In this document: positions 30,897 to 43,710 of the stretch, piece by piece | How the letters are laid out: every line of letters begins with the position of its first letter | Numbering within the stretch: position 1 is the stretch's first letter | Assembly (NCBI GenBank): GCA_029881795.1 | Contig: JAOULX010000004.1 | Coordinates: 62,001 to 126,000, forward strand | DNA from: Gammaproteobacteria bacterium | GTDB taxonomy: Bacteria > Pseudomonadota > Gammaproteobacteria > SZUA-229 | Direction: 5' to 3' | DNA length: 64,000 nt | Made by a program: the position numbers and the translations under genes | The notes under the pieces: model-generated | What the model was told of the DNA's origin: nothing | Database searches by the model: none | The model's input: only the letters and a program-made list of their open reading frames with translations

Positions 30897-32171
30897 TTAT
30901 TTTTTAACTTTGTTTTTAACAAGGGCTTCATCCTGAATAGTTTGTCTGTGACCGAAAGGTTTCCACGCCGGCGCAATCACATTCGGCATGCTGGAACGGT
31001 TCAACAAACGCGCTGGTGCCAGAGTAAACTCACCGTAACGGTTATTAACCTTATCCATCGCGTTATTGGCTGCATCCTGTTTCTCTGTATCGGATGCAAA
31101 CATATCCCTCTGCTGCTGTAACGGACGCGGGTCAAGGGCTGTGATCTGCACCTGATGTATGCCCTCACCTTGCCAGTAGACATCCAGCACAGCGCGGCAA
31201 ATATTCATTAGTAAATGACCATCATTAGTCGCCAGTTCTGTTTTCATTTTGCGGCCAAGCCAGCCTTCACTGCTGCGCAATCCGATATAAAAATTCTGCG
31301 CCACCATCTGATGGCGGCGTAACCTTGCCACCACCTTTTCACTCATGTGCAATAAATAAGTTAATAATACGCTGCGCTCTTTGGTATCCGGCGGCATGAC
31401 TTTCCCGTGCCCCACCGTTTTCGGTGCAGCTACGTCCTGATGCAAGGGATCCGGATCTTCTCCCTGACACATATACCAGATACGTCGCCCCGGATTGCCA
31501 AAACGTCTGGCCAGTTCACCAATCGGTAATTTTTTCATATCACCGCACAGATAGACACCACGATCAGCTAAAAAGCCGCCGATACCGTGACTGATACCAC
31601 ATAACTCTGTTACCTTAACAGACTGCAATCGCTGTCGTGATTGCCACGGCGGTATCACCGTCAGACCATCCGGTTTATTCAGTTTGGCCGCATATTTTGC
31701 TGTGGTTTTATCGCCACTGATACCGACCGAGCACAATAAACCCGAGGCAGAAAATACTTTGTTTTTGGTTAAGCGGGCAATCTGTTCCGGCGTGCCTAAT
31801 AACTTTTGACAAGCACTGACATCCAGAAAGGCTTCATCAACTGAGAATATTTCTATCTCCGGTGTGATATCTTGCAGTGCTTTCATTATCCGTGTTGAAA
31901 CCTCGGCATATCGCACCGGATTAGCCGGGCACTGAATCAAACCCGGACAAATTTTTCGCGCCTGATTTAAACGCATGCCGGTTTTTACACCATAGGCACG
32001 TGCCTCGTATGAACTGGTAATAATGCAGGTGCCGGTTATTCCATTGGTGATGGCGACCGGGCGGCCCCGCCATTCCGGATGATCGAGTTGTTCGACTGAG
32101 GCAAAAAAGGCATTCATATCAACCAGAAGTATTGCTTTTGGCCATGGCTGATCAACAATGTGCTGCGTCAT
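30897..32171 (-). CDS. Y-family DNA polymerase (UmuC/DinB-like)
   Basis: AILLVDMNAFFASVEQ and IFSVDEAFLDVS catalytic motifs; QRDMF clamp-binding-like motif near C-terminus. Confidence 0.92.
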   Translation of the reverse strand: MTQHIVDQPWPKAILLVDMNAFFASVEQLDHPEWRGRPVAITNGITGTCIITSSYEARAYGVKTGMRLNQARKICPGLIQCPANPVRYAEVSTRIMKALQDITPEIEIFSVDEAFLDVSACQKLLGTPEQIARLTKNKVFSASGLLCSVGISGDKTTAKYAAKLNKPDGLTVIPPWQSRQRLQSVKVTELCGISHGIGGFLADRGVYLCGDMKKLPIGELARRFGNPGRRIWYMCQGEDPDPLHQDVAAPKTVGHGKVMPPDTKERSVLLTYLLHMSEKVVARLRRHQMVAQNFYIGLRSSEGWLGRKMKTELATNDGHLLMNICRAVLDVYWQGEGIHQVQITALDPRPLQQQRDMFASDTEKQDAANNAMDKVNNRYGEFTLAPARLLNRSSMPNVIAPAWKPFGHRQTIQDEALVKNKVKK

Positions 32172-32767
32172 TACATATAAAAACGTAACTGCCCTGCCAG
32201 TACTCCCTGTATCCGCACCCGTTCTGCTTTAAAGCGCATTGGCTGCATGTTTTGATTTTCTGGAATCAATTCCAGAGAATCATTGCCCAGATAATGCAGG
32301 CGTTTTAAGGTCGCTTCCGACTCATCGATCAGTGCCACCACCACATCCCCTTCTTTAGCACTGTCGCAGGGTTTGATAATCACCGTATCACCATCCAGGA
32401 TACCAATATCCATCATTGAATCCCCCTTCACGACCAGCGCATAACGATCCGTTCCCATAATAGGTGACAGATCCAATTTATCCTGCCCGGCAATGGCTTC
32501 AATCGGCTGACCTGCTGCTATGCTGCCAATCAGCGGGATGCTGCTAATGGTTTCCTGCAACTCATCGGATAACTGAATACCGCGTTTTCGACCCGATAGT
32601 AAATCGATATAACCGGCTTCTGATAAGGCCTGCACCTGACGATGTACCGAACCTTTTGAGCTCATACCCAGGCCTTTCGCAATCTCCGTCAAGGTCGGTG
32701 AAAAGCCTTCTCTGGCGATATATTGACGTATAAAATCCAGTATTTTATGCTGCCCAGATGTTAACAT
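32171..32767 (-). CDS. lexA: LexA-family repressor (ATG at 32767)
   Basis: HTH PTLTEIAKGLGMSSKGSVHRQVQAL; AAGQP cleavage site, GDSMMDIGI Ser, EATLKRL Lys. Confidence 0.9.
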   Translation of the reverse strand: MLTSGQHKILDFIRQYIAREGFSPTLTEIAKGLGMSSKGSVHRQVQALSEAGYIDLLSGRKRGIQLSDELQETISSIPLIGSIAAGQPIEAIAGQDKLDLSPIMGTDRYALVVKGDSMMDIGILDGDTVIIKPCDSAKEGDVVVALIDESEATLKRLHYLGNDSLELIPENQNMQPMRFKAERVRIQGVLAGQLRFYM

Positions 32768-32771
32768 AATC

Positions 32772-32818
32772 GTTCTCACAATGTTCTCGATGAAAAAAGT
32801 ATAGAACATTTTGAGAAC
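32772..32818. promoter_or_regulatory. Two inverted GTTC-N7-GTTC boxes upstream of lexA (putative LexA operators)
   Basis: 32772-32786 GTTCTCACAATGTTC (+) and 32804-32818 GTTCTCAAAATGTTC (-); 14/15 identical. Confidence 0.8.
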
Positions 32819-32880
32819 ATTTGAAAGCCATTCAATAATTATTTTTGGCCTCCGCCAAGCAGACTGCTAACATCGGCTAC

Positions 32881-33837
32881 ATGGTTAACAACAGACCCCC
32901 TATCCGCCCTCAGCCCCGGTCAATTAACGAGACGCTTCATCGTCATTTGCAGGGGATTTTTGAGGATCTGTTAAAACAGGAATCGATTCCGCCTGACGGG
33001 CGTCTGCTGGATAATTTTTCAGCCTTGTATTTACCCTTAGCCGAATGGATTGCACAACAGCATCAAGAAACACCACTGGTGATTGGCATTAACGGATCAC
33101 AGGGCTCTGGCAAGTCCACCTTATGTGAAATATTACGCGCGCTATTGCTGCATGGATTTGACAAAAAAGTGGCTGTGCTTTCGATCGACGATCTGTATAA
33201 AACCCGCTATCAGCGCCAGCAGATGTCGGCAACAATTCACCCACTTTTTGTAACACGCGGCGTCCCCGGCACCCATGATGTCAAGCTGGGTATCAAATTA
33301 CTGTCACAACTAAAGCAACAGTCCGCCACAGTACAGTTGCCGATATTTGATAAAGCCTGTGATGACAGAAAAGATAAAAAATACTGGCCCGTTGCTGATA
33401 GTAAGACCGATATTGTTTTATTTGAAGGCTGGTGTGTCGGCGCCGTGGCAGAAGATGATAGTAAGCTGTCAACCGCCATCAATGAGCTGGAAAAAAACGA
33501 AGACCCGGATGCTCGCTGGCGGCAATATGTCAATCATCAATTAAAAACTGACTATCAGCAACTTTTTGCACTGATCGACAAACTGATTATGCTAAAAATT
33601 CCTGATTTTAATAAGGTTATTGAGTGGCGAACTTTGCAGGAAAACAAACTCATTAGCGCTGCCGATCAGAGTGACAAAACCATGTGCATGTCAGCAAGCA
33701 CATTAAAACGTTTTATTATGCATTTTGAGCGACTTACCCGTCATACACTCAATGAAATGCCTGCGCGCGCCGATATCACGCTAGAAGTTAATGATGACCA
33801 TCAGATAAGCCAGGTTAATTCAAAAATATTCAGTTAA
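32881..33837 (+). CDS. D-glycerate 3-kinase-like P-loop kinase
   Basis: INGSQGSGKSTLCEIL, SIDDLYKTRYQR, FVTRGVPGTHD, LFEGWCVGA. Confidence 0.85.
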   Translation: MVNNRPPIRPQPRSINETLHRHLQGIFEDLLKQESIPPDGRLLDNFSALYLPLAEWIAQQHQETPLVIGINGSQGSGKSTLCEILRALLLHGFDKKVAVLSIDDLYKTRYQRQQMSATIHPLFVTRGVPGTHDVKLGIKLLSQLKQQSATVQLPIFDKACDDRKDKKYWPVADSKTDIVLFEGWCVGAVAEDDSKLSTAINELEKNEDPDARWRQYVNHQLKTDYQQLFALIDKLIMLKIPDFNKVIEWRTLQENKLISAADQSDKTMCMSASTLKRFIMHFERLTRHTLNEMPARADITLEVNDDHQISQVNSKIFS

Positions 33838-33862
33838 GAAATGAAAAAGCGGGTTTAAGGCA

Positions 33863-33901
33863 TAACAAAGATCTTTGTTACAATTTCTAAAACATTAGAA
33901 A
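33863..33901. promoter_or_regulatory. Tandem palindromes upstream of the MHYT hybrid kinase
   Basis: Perfect 18-bp palindrome TAACAAAGATCTTTGTTA followed by TTTCTAA-AACA-TTAGAAA. Confidence 0.6.
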
Positions 33902-33976
33902 CGCTATATTGCATGCCGGCAATAGCCCCCTATACTTAACTAATGCCACCACAGAACCCAATTTATGATGTAAGGA

Positions 33977-37027
<3,051 letters not shown>

Positions 37028-37034
37028 GTTTGTG

Positions 37035-37382
37035 ATGTCAAACAACAATATCAATATAACAACCATCAATGAATTAAAAGAAATCCTTGAAGATGATATT
37101 TTTAGTCTGTTTCAGGAATTTAGAAGTAACGCAGCCGACATCATTAAAAAACTAAAATCTGCCGCTGACAATAACAACACTAACGATGTTTTACATTTAG
37201 CTCATACCATCAAAGGCTCATCAGGCAATCTAGGACTTAAAAACATTTCGGATATTTCTCAGCAAATTGAAACTAGCCTGCGGCTTCAGGATGAAACTGA
37301 TATTGCATCGCTTATCAGTAAACTGGAAACCTCCATCACCTCTACTCTTGCTGAATTAACAGAAATGGAATTACTGAAATAA
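37035..37382 (+). CDS. HPt phosphotransfer protein
   Basis: LAHTIKGSSGNLGL HPt motif; follows hybrid kinase. Confidence 0.9.
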   Translation: MSNNNINITTINELKEILEDDIFSLFQEFRSNAADIIKKLKSAADNNNTNDVLHLAHTIKGSSGNLGLKNISDISQQIETSLRLQDETDIASLISKLETSITSTLAELTEMELLK

Positions 37383-39466
37383 TGAGCAGCATTACCACCA
37401 AACATCCCGCAGATACGATGATTCTGATCGTCGATGATGACAATGTAACCCGTATGACTTTACAAAAAGTACTTGAAAAATCCGGTTATCAGGTCAACAG
37501 TGTAGACAGTGGTGAAAAAGCCATACAAACTTGTGTTGATCGTCTTCCTGACCTTGTATTGTTAGACGTTATGATGCCGGGGCTGGATGGCTATGAAACC
37601 TGTGCCGCATTGCGCAACTTTGCGAACTATAATGTGCTGCCAATCCTGATCCTGACCGGGCTTGATGACATGGACTCAATAGACAAGGCTTTTCAGTCAG
37701 GTGGCACCGATTTTATAACCAAACCCTTTAACTGGCCTCTGCTTACTCAGCGCGTTAGATACGCACTTCGCACCAAAGAACTATTTAATGAACTAAATAC
37801 CAGCCAAAAAAAATTAACCAAAGCGCAGAATATTGCTCGTATTGGTTACTGGGAATACAATCCGGCTACGGATATCGTCACATTGTCAAAAGAAACACTT
37901 ATTCTGCTGGGTTTATTTAAAGAAGAATACACACTCGACAGTTTTTTAGATAATGTGAGCACGATCGAAGGTCTACAAATTAAGTCAAGTATCAAAAAAG
38001 CCATTGCTACAGCCACCTCTTATCAGCTTGAGCATAGCTTCACCTCGGGTCCTGGACTGGAATTAACAATCAGTCATTACGCCGAACCGTCTCAGCAATA
38101 TAACGAAACCATTCTGATTGGTACATTTCAGGATATAACAGAGCGGGTTGAGGCTGAAAACAAAATCTACTTCCACCGCTATTTTGATGAAGACACCTCA
38201 CTACCCAATAAAGAACACTTGCTACTTCAGCTAACCAAAGTAATTGACAACGACTCAAATGATTCATTAACAGCTGTTGCTTATCTTTCTTTCGACAAAC
38301 TTAGAAGCATTGGCACTACTCTCGGCAATGACTTTGTTAATACTTTTTTAATAACTTCTTCAAGACTAATTCTCGATAACATTCCTGAAATAAAAGATAT
38401 AGCACGTATTGGAAACAGCTCAATCGGCTTCCTTATTAAAAACACTCATTCAAAAGACCAGATCGAATCAATATGCAGCGCATTAATTGAACTATTCCGA
38501 TCGCCTGTCCGAATTGATGAGACTGATTACCATACAACAGTCAATATTGGCATTACCATTCACCCGTTTGATGATGACACTTATCACTTGTTTGATAATG
38601 CAGCGACGGCACATAAACGCTGCGTAACCATGGATGGCAGTCAGTATCTTTTTTTCAATCAGGAGATGGATACTCAGGCAAATGAACTTATCGAACTTGA
38701 AAAGAAAATGCGTCTTGCGCTTACCAACAATGAATTCTGTGCCTTTTTCCAGCCACAAATAGATACTGCAAGCAATCGTTTAACCGGCATGGAAGCACTT
38801 GCCAGATGGACCGAATCTGACGGCAATATAATTTACCCGGATCAGTTTATTCCACTGGCAGAAGATACCGAGATGATTATTGAACTGGGTAAAGAGATAC
38901 TGCTACAGGCCTGCCAGTTTTCAAAATATCTGCAGGATCAACAACTCGGAAATGTACGTGTTGGCGTTAACCTGTCTGCCATGCAATTTGCCGATAAAAA
39001 ACTGCTGGATGACATCAAAAACATACTGAACGATACCGGACTTGAACCGGCTTTACTGGAAATAGAAATTACCGAAAGTACCGCAATGACCGACATCAAA
39101 CATGCTGTTGATACTTTAAATAAAATACGAAAAATGGGTATTAAAACATCGATGGATGACTTTGGAACAGGTTATTCATCACTGAGTTATTTACAAAAAC
39201 TGCCACTGGACACATTAAAAATCGACCAAAGCTTTATCCGGCCAATTGGCGCTAACGGAGAAGGCAGTGAAATCGCCAAAACAATTATTGCCATGGGACA
39301 CAGCTTAAATATGCATCTGATTGCCGAAGGTGCAGAAGAAAAATACCATTATCAGTTACTAAAAGACCAGGGTTGCCATGAAGTTCAGGGCTACTATTTC
39401 AGCAAACCCGTATCAGCAAAAGATTTTGAGTACTTTGTACGTGAAGAGCTTGAATCAAAATTTTAG
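37382..39466 (+). CDS. Response regulator with degenerate GGDEF and intact-looking EAL domain
   Basis: LVLLDVMMPGLDGYE REC; RIGNSSIGF at GGDEF site; GMEALARW, EITEST, DDFGTGYSSLSYL, IAEGAE. Confidence 0.93.
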   Translation: MSSITTKHPADTMILIVDDDNVTRMTLQKVLEKSGYQVNSVDSGEKAIQTCVDRLPDLVLLDVMMPGLDGYETCAALRNFANYNVLPILILTGLDDMDSIDKAFQSGGTDFITKPFNWPLLTQRVRYALRTKELFNELNTSQKKLTKAQNIARIGYWEYNPATDIVTLSKETLILLGLFKEEYTLDSFLDNVSTIEGLQIKSSIKKAIATATSYQLEHSFTSGPGLELTISHYAEPSQQYNETILIGTFQDITERVEAENKIYFHRYFDEDTSLPNKEHLLLQLTKVIDNDSNDSLTAVAYLSFDKLRSIGTTLGNDFVNTFLITSSRLILDNIPEIKDIARIGNSSIGFLIKNTHSKDQIESICSALIELFRSPVRIDETDYHTTVNIGITIHPFDDDTYHLFDNAATAHKRCVTMDGSQYLFFNQEMDTQANELIELEKKMRLALTNNEFCAFFQPQIDTASNRLTGMEALARWTESDGNIIYPDQFIPLAEDTEMIIELGKEILLQACQFSKYLQDQQLGNVRVGVNLSAMQFADKKLLDDIKNILNDTGLEPALLEIEITESTAMTDIKHAVDTLNKIRKMGIKTSMDDFGTGYSSLSYLQKLPLDTLKIDQSFIRPIGANGEGSEIAKTIIAMGHSLNMHLIAEGAEEKYHYQLLKDQGCHEVQGYYFSKPVSAKDFEYFVREELESKF

Positions 39467-39540
39467 AAATCTTAAAAGCGCTGCTGTTTCCCCAGTTTTT
39501 ACTGGACAGCAGCATTTCTATCACTATAATAGCTGGCCTC

Positions 39541-39616
<76 letters not shown>

Positions 39617-39618
39617 AT

Positions 39619-40524
39619 TTACTCAGTGGCCAAGTACTCAACAATCTGGTCGACCACATCTTCGGCATATAAATCTCGGAACATGTGACCCGCACCATCA
39701 ATAACCGATAAGTCCACTTTGCCTTTTTTCAAATAAGGCGCAACCTTTTTATCCAGATCCTTTACGGTCGTATCAGCACTGCCAGCAAACACTAAAACAG
39801 GTTGTTTGATTTTGGTTAATAAAGACGGGGTATTAAAACGCTGGTCCGGTTTGTTATACGATACAAATGATTCCGCAGTCACTGTGGTATTTTCACAATA
39901 GATATGATCGGTATTTTTCATTAGCGTCTTTGCCTTACCCTGATTAACCAGTGATTGCGCAGTAGCCAGTACCGAATTTAGATCTTTCTTATAACGTGAT
40001 TGATAGCTCTCAAGCGCATAGTTTTCGCTCCATGTCATCGGCGCCATCAGGATCACTTTTTTAATCGCACTGTCATCCGTTTCTGAAGCATACCAAGCAG
40101 TCTGATTTCCACCACGAGAATGCCCCAGTAAAATTATATTATTGGCACCTCTAGATTTAAGCCAGTTCACCCAAAGCGCTATCTCTTCAACCGCATCTGT
40201 ATGCTTATGTGCATGTGTTACCGCACAATCATACATACCTTTACGGTCACTTATACCCAGCCCCAGGTTAATCGATAATGAATTGATTTCATTGCTTTTT
40301 AGCAAGCCCTGGAGTTGTGACATTATTTCCATCTTATTATGCGCCAGCGTACCATGCGTCATCAAAACCAGGGGATCTTTAACCGTTTTACCAGTGGCCA
40401 TCTCAAGACTGGCTGTCAACTCAAGACCTTGATATTTTAGTCTCACATCTTCTGCCAAAGAGGGTGCTGCTATCACCATCAACACGGGCAATAGCAAGGT
40501 TTTCATCATATTTTTGTTCATCAT
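39619..40524 (-). CDS. Secreted alpha/beta hydrolase
   Basis: Signal peptide; LLGHSRGGNQT nucleophile elbow; GAGHMF His. Confidence 0.88.
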   Translation of the reverse strand: MMNKNMMKTLLLPVLMVIAAPSLAEDVRLKYQGLELTASLEMATGKTVKDPLVLMTHGTLAHNKMEIMSQLQGLLKSNEINSLSINLGLGISDRKGMYDCAVTHAHKHTDAVEEIALWVNWLKSRGANNIILLGHSRGGNQTAWYASETDDSAIKKVILMAPMTWSENYALESYQSRYKKDLNSVLATAQSLVNQGKAKTLMKNTDHIYCENTTVTAESFVSYNKPDQRFNTPSLLTKIKQPVLVFAGSADTTVKDLDKKVAPYLKKGKVDLSVIDGAGHMFRDLYAEDVVDQIVEYLATE

Positions 40525-40783
40525 TTTTAATCACCATAATTATTTTTAATCATCGACAAAAACCTCCATGTATCGCTCGATATCTATCAGTATATGCATT
40601 TTTTAATATTTAAAAAGTAAATTTTGTATCTATCATTCTCTCATAGCAAATACGGTTTAATACAAAATACAGCTACCCCCTATTGAATAAAGTGATGCTT
40701 GATTTTTATCATCCGTGCTCGCTGTTATAATGCCTTAAATTCACAGCCTGATACCAACTACAGTATAATCCAGGCTATGCAGT

Positions 40784-41719
40784 TTAAAAGATACTTTCCC
40801 GCGGCAGTACAAAGGTAAATTGAGCACCTTGTTCAGTCTTCTCAGCTTTAATGTGACCGAAGTGTTTACGAATAATTTCATCGCAAATTGACAAGCCAAG
40901 ACCGGTGCCACCAGCACCTGATTTTGTCAGGCTGGACTGTTTGAATTTCTCAAAAATCGTTTCTAATTCAGCGTCTGGAATTCCTATTCCCTGATCAGAA
41001 ACCGATACCGCAAGTGCATCGACAGAAATCTGCCCGCTTAACCGGCTTGAAGCGGACAGCTTCGTGTCCTGAACAGCTAGGGCAACACAGCTGCTTTCCG
41101 GTGAGTATCTTATCGCGTTAGTCAGCAGATTATCTAACACCTGTAATATTCTATGTTCATCATAATACGCATCCGTTTTGTCTGTTTTAACTTCAACCGA
41201 TACTGTTAACGATTTTTTATCCAACAGTGGCGATAAAACCGTTAACGCTTGCTTTATAACAGGCAGCAAATCCTGATGTTTGATATAAAACTCCATACGC
41301 CCTGCTTCCATTTTTGACAAATCAAGCAGGTCAGAAACCAGTGCAAACAAACGCTCGCCACTTGCTTCAATAATAGAAAAGAATGAAAACAGTTTATCGT
41401 GCGCGGCATCTGCTGAGTTTTCTTTTCCCAGAGCAGCATAACTTAGAATCCCATGTAATGGGGTGCGTATCTCATGAGACATATTCGCTAAAAATTCACT
41501 TTTCGCAACATTAGCTGTCTCGGCCACCTTTTTAGCTCGCTCAAGCTCATCAACATGTATGTTTAATGAATGCTCTATAAACTCGGCTTCGTTGTCATAG
41601 TGATCATAGGTATCGGATATAATATCGACTAACTTCTGAAGCTCCGGGGTTAATGAATCGACTTCAAATGACTTTCCATATACCCGCATTAATTGTCGCT
41701 TTAACAGCCTATGCATCAT
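40784..41719 (-). CDS. Soluble sensor histidine kinase (HisKA-HATPase)
   Basis: [43 protein letters not shown]; no TM seen. Confidence 0.92.
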   Translation of the reverse strand: MMHRLLKRQLMRVYGKSFEVDSLTPELQKLVDIISDTYDHYDNEAEFIEHSLNIHVDELERAKKVAETANVAKSEFLANMSHEIRTPLHGILSYAALGKENSADAAHDKLFSFFSIIEASGERLFALVSDLLDLSKMEAGRMEFYIKHQDLLPVIKQALTVLSPLLDKKSLTVSVEVKTDKTDAYYDEHRILQVLDNLLTNAIRYSPESSCVALAVQDTKLSASSRLSGQISVDALAVSVSDQGIGIPDAELETIFEKFKQSSLTKSGAGGTGLGLSICDEIIRKHFGHIKAEKTEQGAQFTFVLPRESIF

Positions 41720-42849
41720 TATTTTTCATATATTACAGTCAGTGTCAGGGTCTGATTATGCAGTTCGCAGTGATAAATATCATCTGAAAAAGGCGCTATT
41801 TCTCCGTACGAATAAAAACCTGTTAATTGGGTATTCTTTCCTAAAACATTTCCGACTATTTCCAGTTCTTCTTCCACCAGATCCTGCATCACGGTTCTTC
41901 TACCAGAGCAACTCACTACCAAACCCAAAGACGGCTCATCATTGATCTTATCAATTTCTTGTGCCGCCACTTTTGCCCCGTCAATCAGCAAGTCTATTTT
42001 AGGCTTCATCAAACGAACTGTATAGCCTTCAGGTATATCACCGGCAAAAATTATACTGTTGTCATCTTCATTAATACCCAACAGTGTTCTGATTACTTCT
42101 GGGTCATTTTCCTTGTGTTTTATACTCAAAGGAAATCGCATTCCGCTTTCCGGAAGCTCATCAGCATACTTACCCAGATACTTTTTATAGAGTTTCAAAG
42201 CAGGCTCATTATCCAGCTCATACAAAATATTACCCGATGACTTTGTTACTAACCGGTCACCACCGAATTCACTCCAGCCAGCAAAGCAACCACTACTGAT
42301 TGCAAGATTTTCACCATAAAAACCAACCACAACAATACAAAACTGTTCTGCCGGAGCATTTGCGACCACCCAGGTTTCTTTAAATCGCTCACCATCACCC
42401 GCCATGCCACCTGTAAATGTAACCGAATCAGTTAATTTATTAATGCCACGAACCAATGCCGAACCATTTATATTGAGCCCGTCCGACAGTACAAATATAT
42501 GTCGGAGATTATCCTGTGGTAGTTGTGATATTAACCGTTCAGCAATAGCATCAACATCATCACCAGCCGAAAAATTTACACTGGCTACAGCGACGCTGGA
42601 TTTTTCAAACCTGACCGCCGTAGCAACGACCTGAGCGTGGTGAATTTCATCACCCAGTATATTACCGGCAGATGAAGCCCCCACAATCTGTGCATTTGGA
42701 TAAAGCGCCTGCAGATCATTAAATACCTCTGTCTGGCTCAGTATATCGGAATCACCAAACACAAACACCAGATCAGCCTGCACTTTATTGCTAATGGCAG
42801 ATGTCTCAGCAAGCCAGCTATCGCTGTAAACCAATGTATCAAAAATCAT
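41719..42849 (-). CDS. FIST N/C sensor-domain protein
   Basis: VGASSAGNILGDEIHHAQVVATAVRF...FSDGLNINGSALVRGIN...GYYSYGEIAPF-like FYSYGEIAPFSDDIYHCELHNQTLTLTVIYE; overlaps kinase start by 1 nt. Confidence 0.88.
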   Translation of the reverse strand: MIFDTLVYSDSWLAETSAISNKVQADLVFVFGDSDILSQTEVFNDLQALYPNAQIVGASSAGNILGDEIHHAQVVATAVRFEKSSVAVASVNFSAGDDVDAIAERLISQLPQDNLRHIFVLSDGLNINGSALVRGINKLTDSVTFTGGMAGDGERFKETWVVANAPAEQFCIVVVGFYGENLAISSGCFAGWSEFGGDRLVTKSSGNILYELDNEPALKLYKKYLGKYADELPESGMRFPLSIKHKENDPEVIRTLLGINEDDNSIIFAGDIPEGYTVRLMKPKIDLLIDGAKVAAQEIDKINDEPSLGLVVSCSGRRTVMQDLVEEELEIVGNVLGKNTQLTGFYSYGEIAPFSDDIYHCELHNQTLTLTVIYEK

Positions 42850-42951
42850 CCATTTAACTCACAAATTTCGTGAAAACATGTATTTTTACCGAATAAACAC
42901 TTACCCCTAAAGCCTTAAAGATATAGCACATTGATATTAAATTAATGTCAG

Positions 42952-42971
42952 GATAGTGTTAATTCACTATC
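42952..42971. promoter_or_regulatory. Inverted repeat GATAGTG-ttaatt-CACTATC upstream of FIST gene
   Basis: 7-bp perfect arms, about 100 bp upstream of the FIST start. Confidence 0.5.
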
Positions 42972-43131
42972 TTCATCAGAACAAACAGACAGGCATATTA
43001 CTGACTATTAGATAGCCATAACCTCCCACCTTATCCGCCACAGTGTTAACCCTACTCTTGTCCATCAGTGCAACTAGTTATTTGATTGACCAAGGCTCTT
43101 GTTCAAAAACCACCGCAAACAACGAATCGTT

Positions 43132-43164
43132 TTGCGTATTTATTGCGTATTTATTGCGTATTAG
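43132..43164. repeat. 11-bp tandem repeat TTGCGTATTTA, about 3 copies
   Basis: Two exact units TTGCGTATTTA plus a third partly matching unit TTGCGTATTAG. Confidence 0.85.
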
Positions 43165-43216
43165 AAAAAACAGATATACTTAATGAGTTGTAACTAATTG
43201 AATTAAAAAAGAAATT

Positions 43217-43293
43217 TGGTCGGAGCGGCGGGATTCGAACCCACGACCACTTGTCCCCCAGACAAGTGCGCTACCAGGCTGCGCTACGCTCCG
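43217..43293 (-). tRNA. tRNA-Pro (GGG)
   Basis: CGGAGCGTAGCGCAGCCTGGTAGCGCACTTGTCTGGGGGACAAGTGGTCGTGGGTTCGAATCCCGCCGCTCCGACCA. Confidence 0.97.
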
Positions 43294-43347
43294 AATTTGG
43301 GCTGGTAGCATACAGGATTTGCTCGCTGCATGCACTTTGAAAGTGGT

Positions 43348-43710
43348 TTATTTAAGGATTTCTAGCAGGTCTTCCAGTTCAGTACGCAACTGGCGAATGA
43401 TTTGCTGACTTTGTTCTGAATCATCTTTAGTGTCTTCGCCCATAAGCTGCTGGCGAGCGCCCCCAATGGTGAAGCCTTGTTCGTATAACAGGCTGCGGAT
43501 TTGACGGATTAATATCACGTCATGGCGCTGGTAATAACGACGGTTACCTCGGCGTTTTACGGGTTTGAGTTGTTCAAACTCCTGTTCCCAGTAACGCAAC
43601 ACATGAGGTTTCACAGCGCATAGTTCACTGACTTCACCAATGGTAAAGTAGCGTTTGCCAGGAATAGCCGGTAATTCGTTATTGTTGCTGGGTTCCAGCA
43701 TAGTCCTCAA
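43348..43710 (-). CDS. MerR-family transcriptional regulator
   Basis: [40 protein letters not shown]. Confidence 0.93.
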   Translation of the reverse strand: MRTMLEPSNNNELPAIPGKRYFTIGEVSELCAVKPHVLRYWEQEFEQLKPVKRRGNRRYYQRHDVILIRQIRSLLYEQGFTIGGARQQLMGEDTKDDSEQSQQIIRQLRTELEDLLEILK

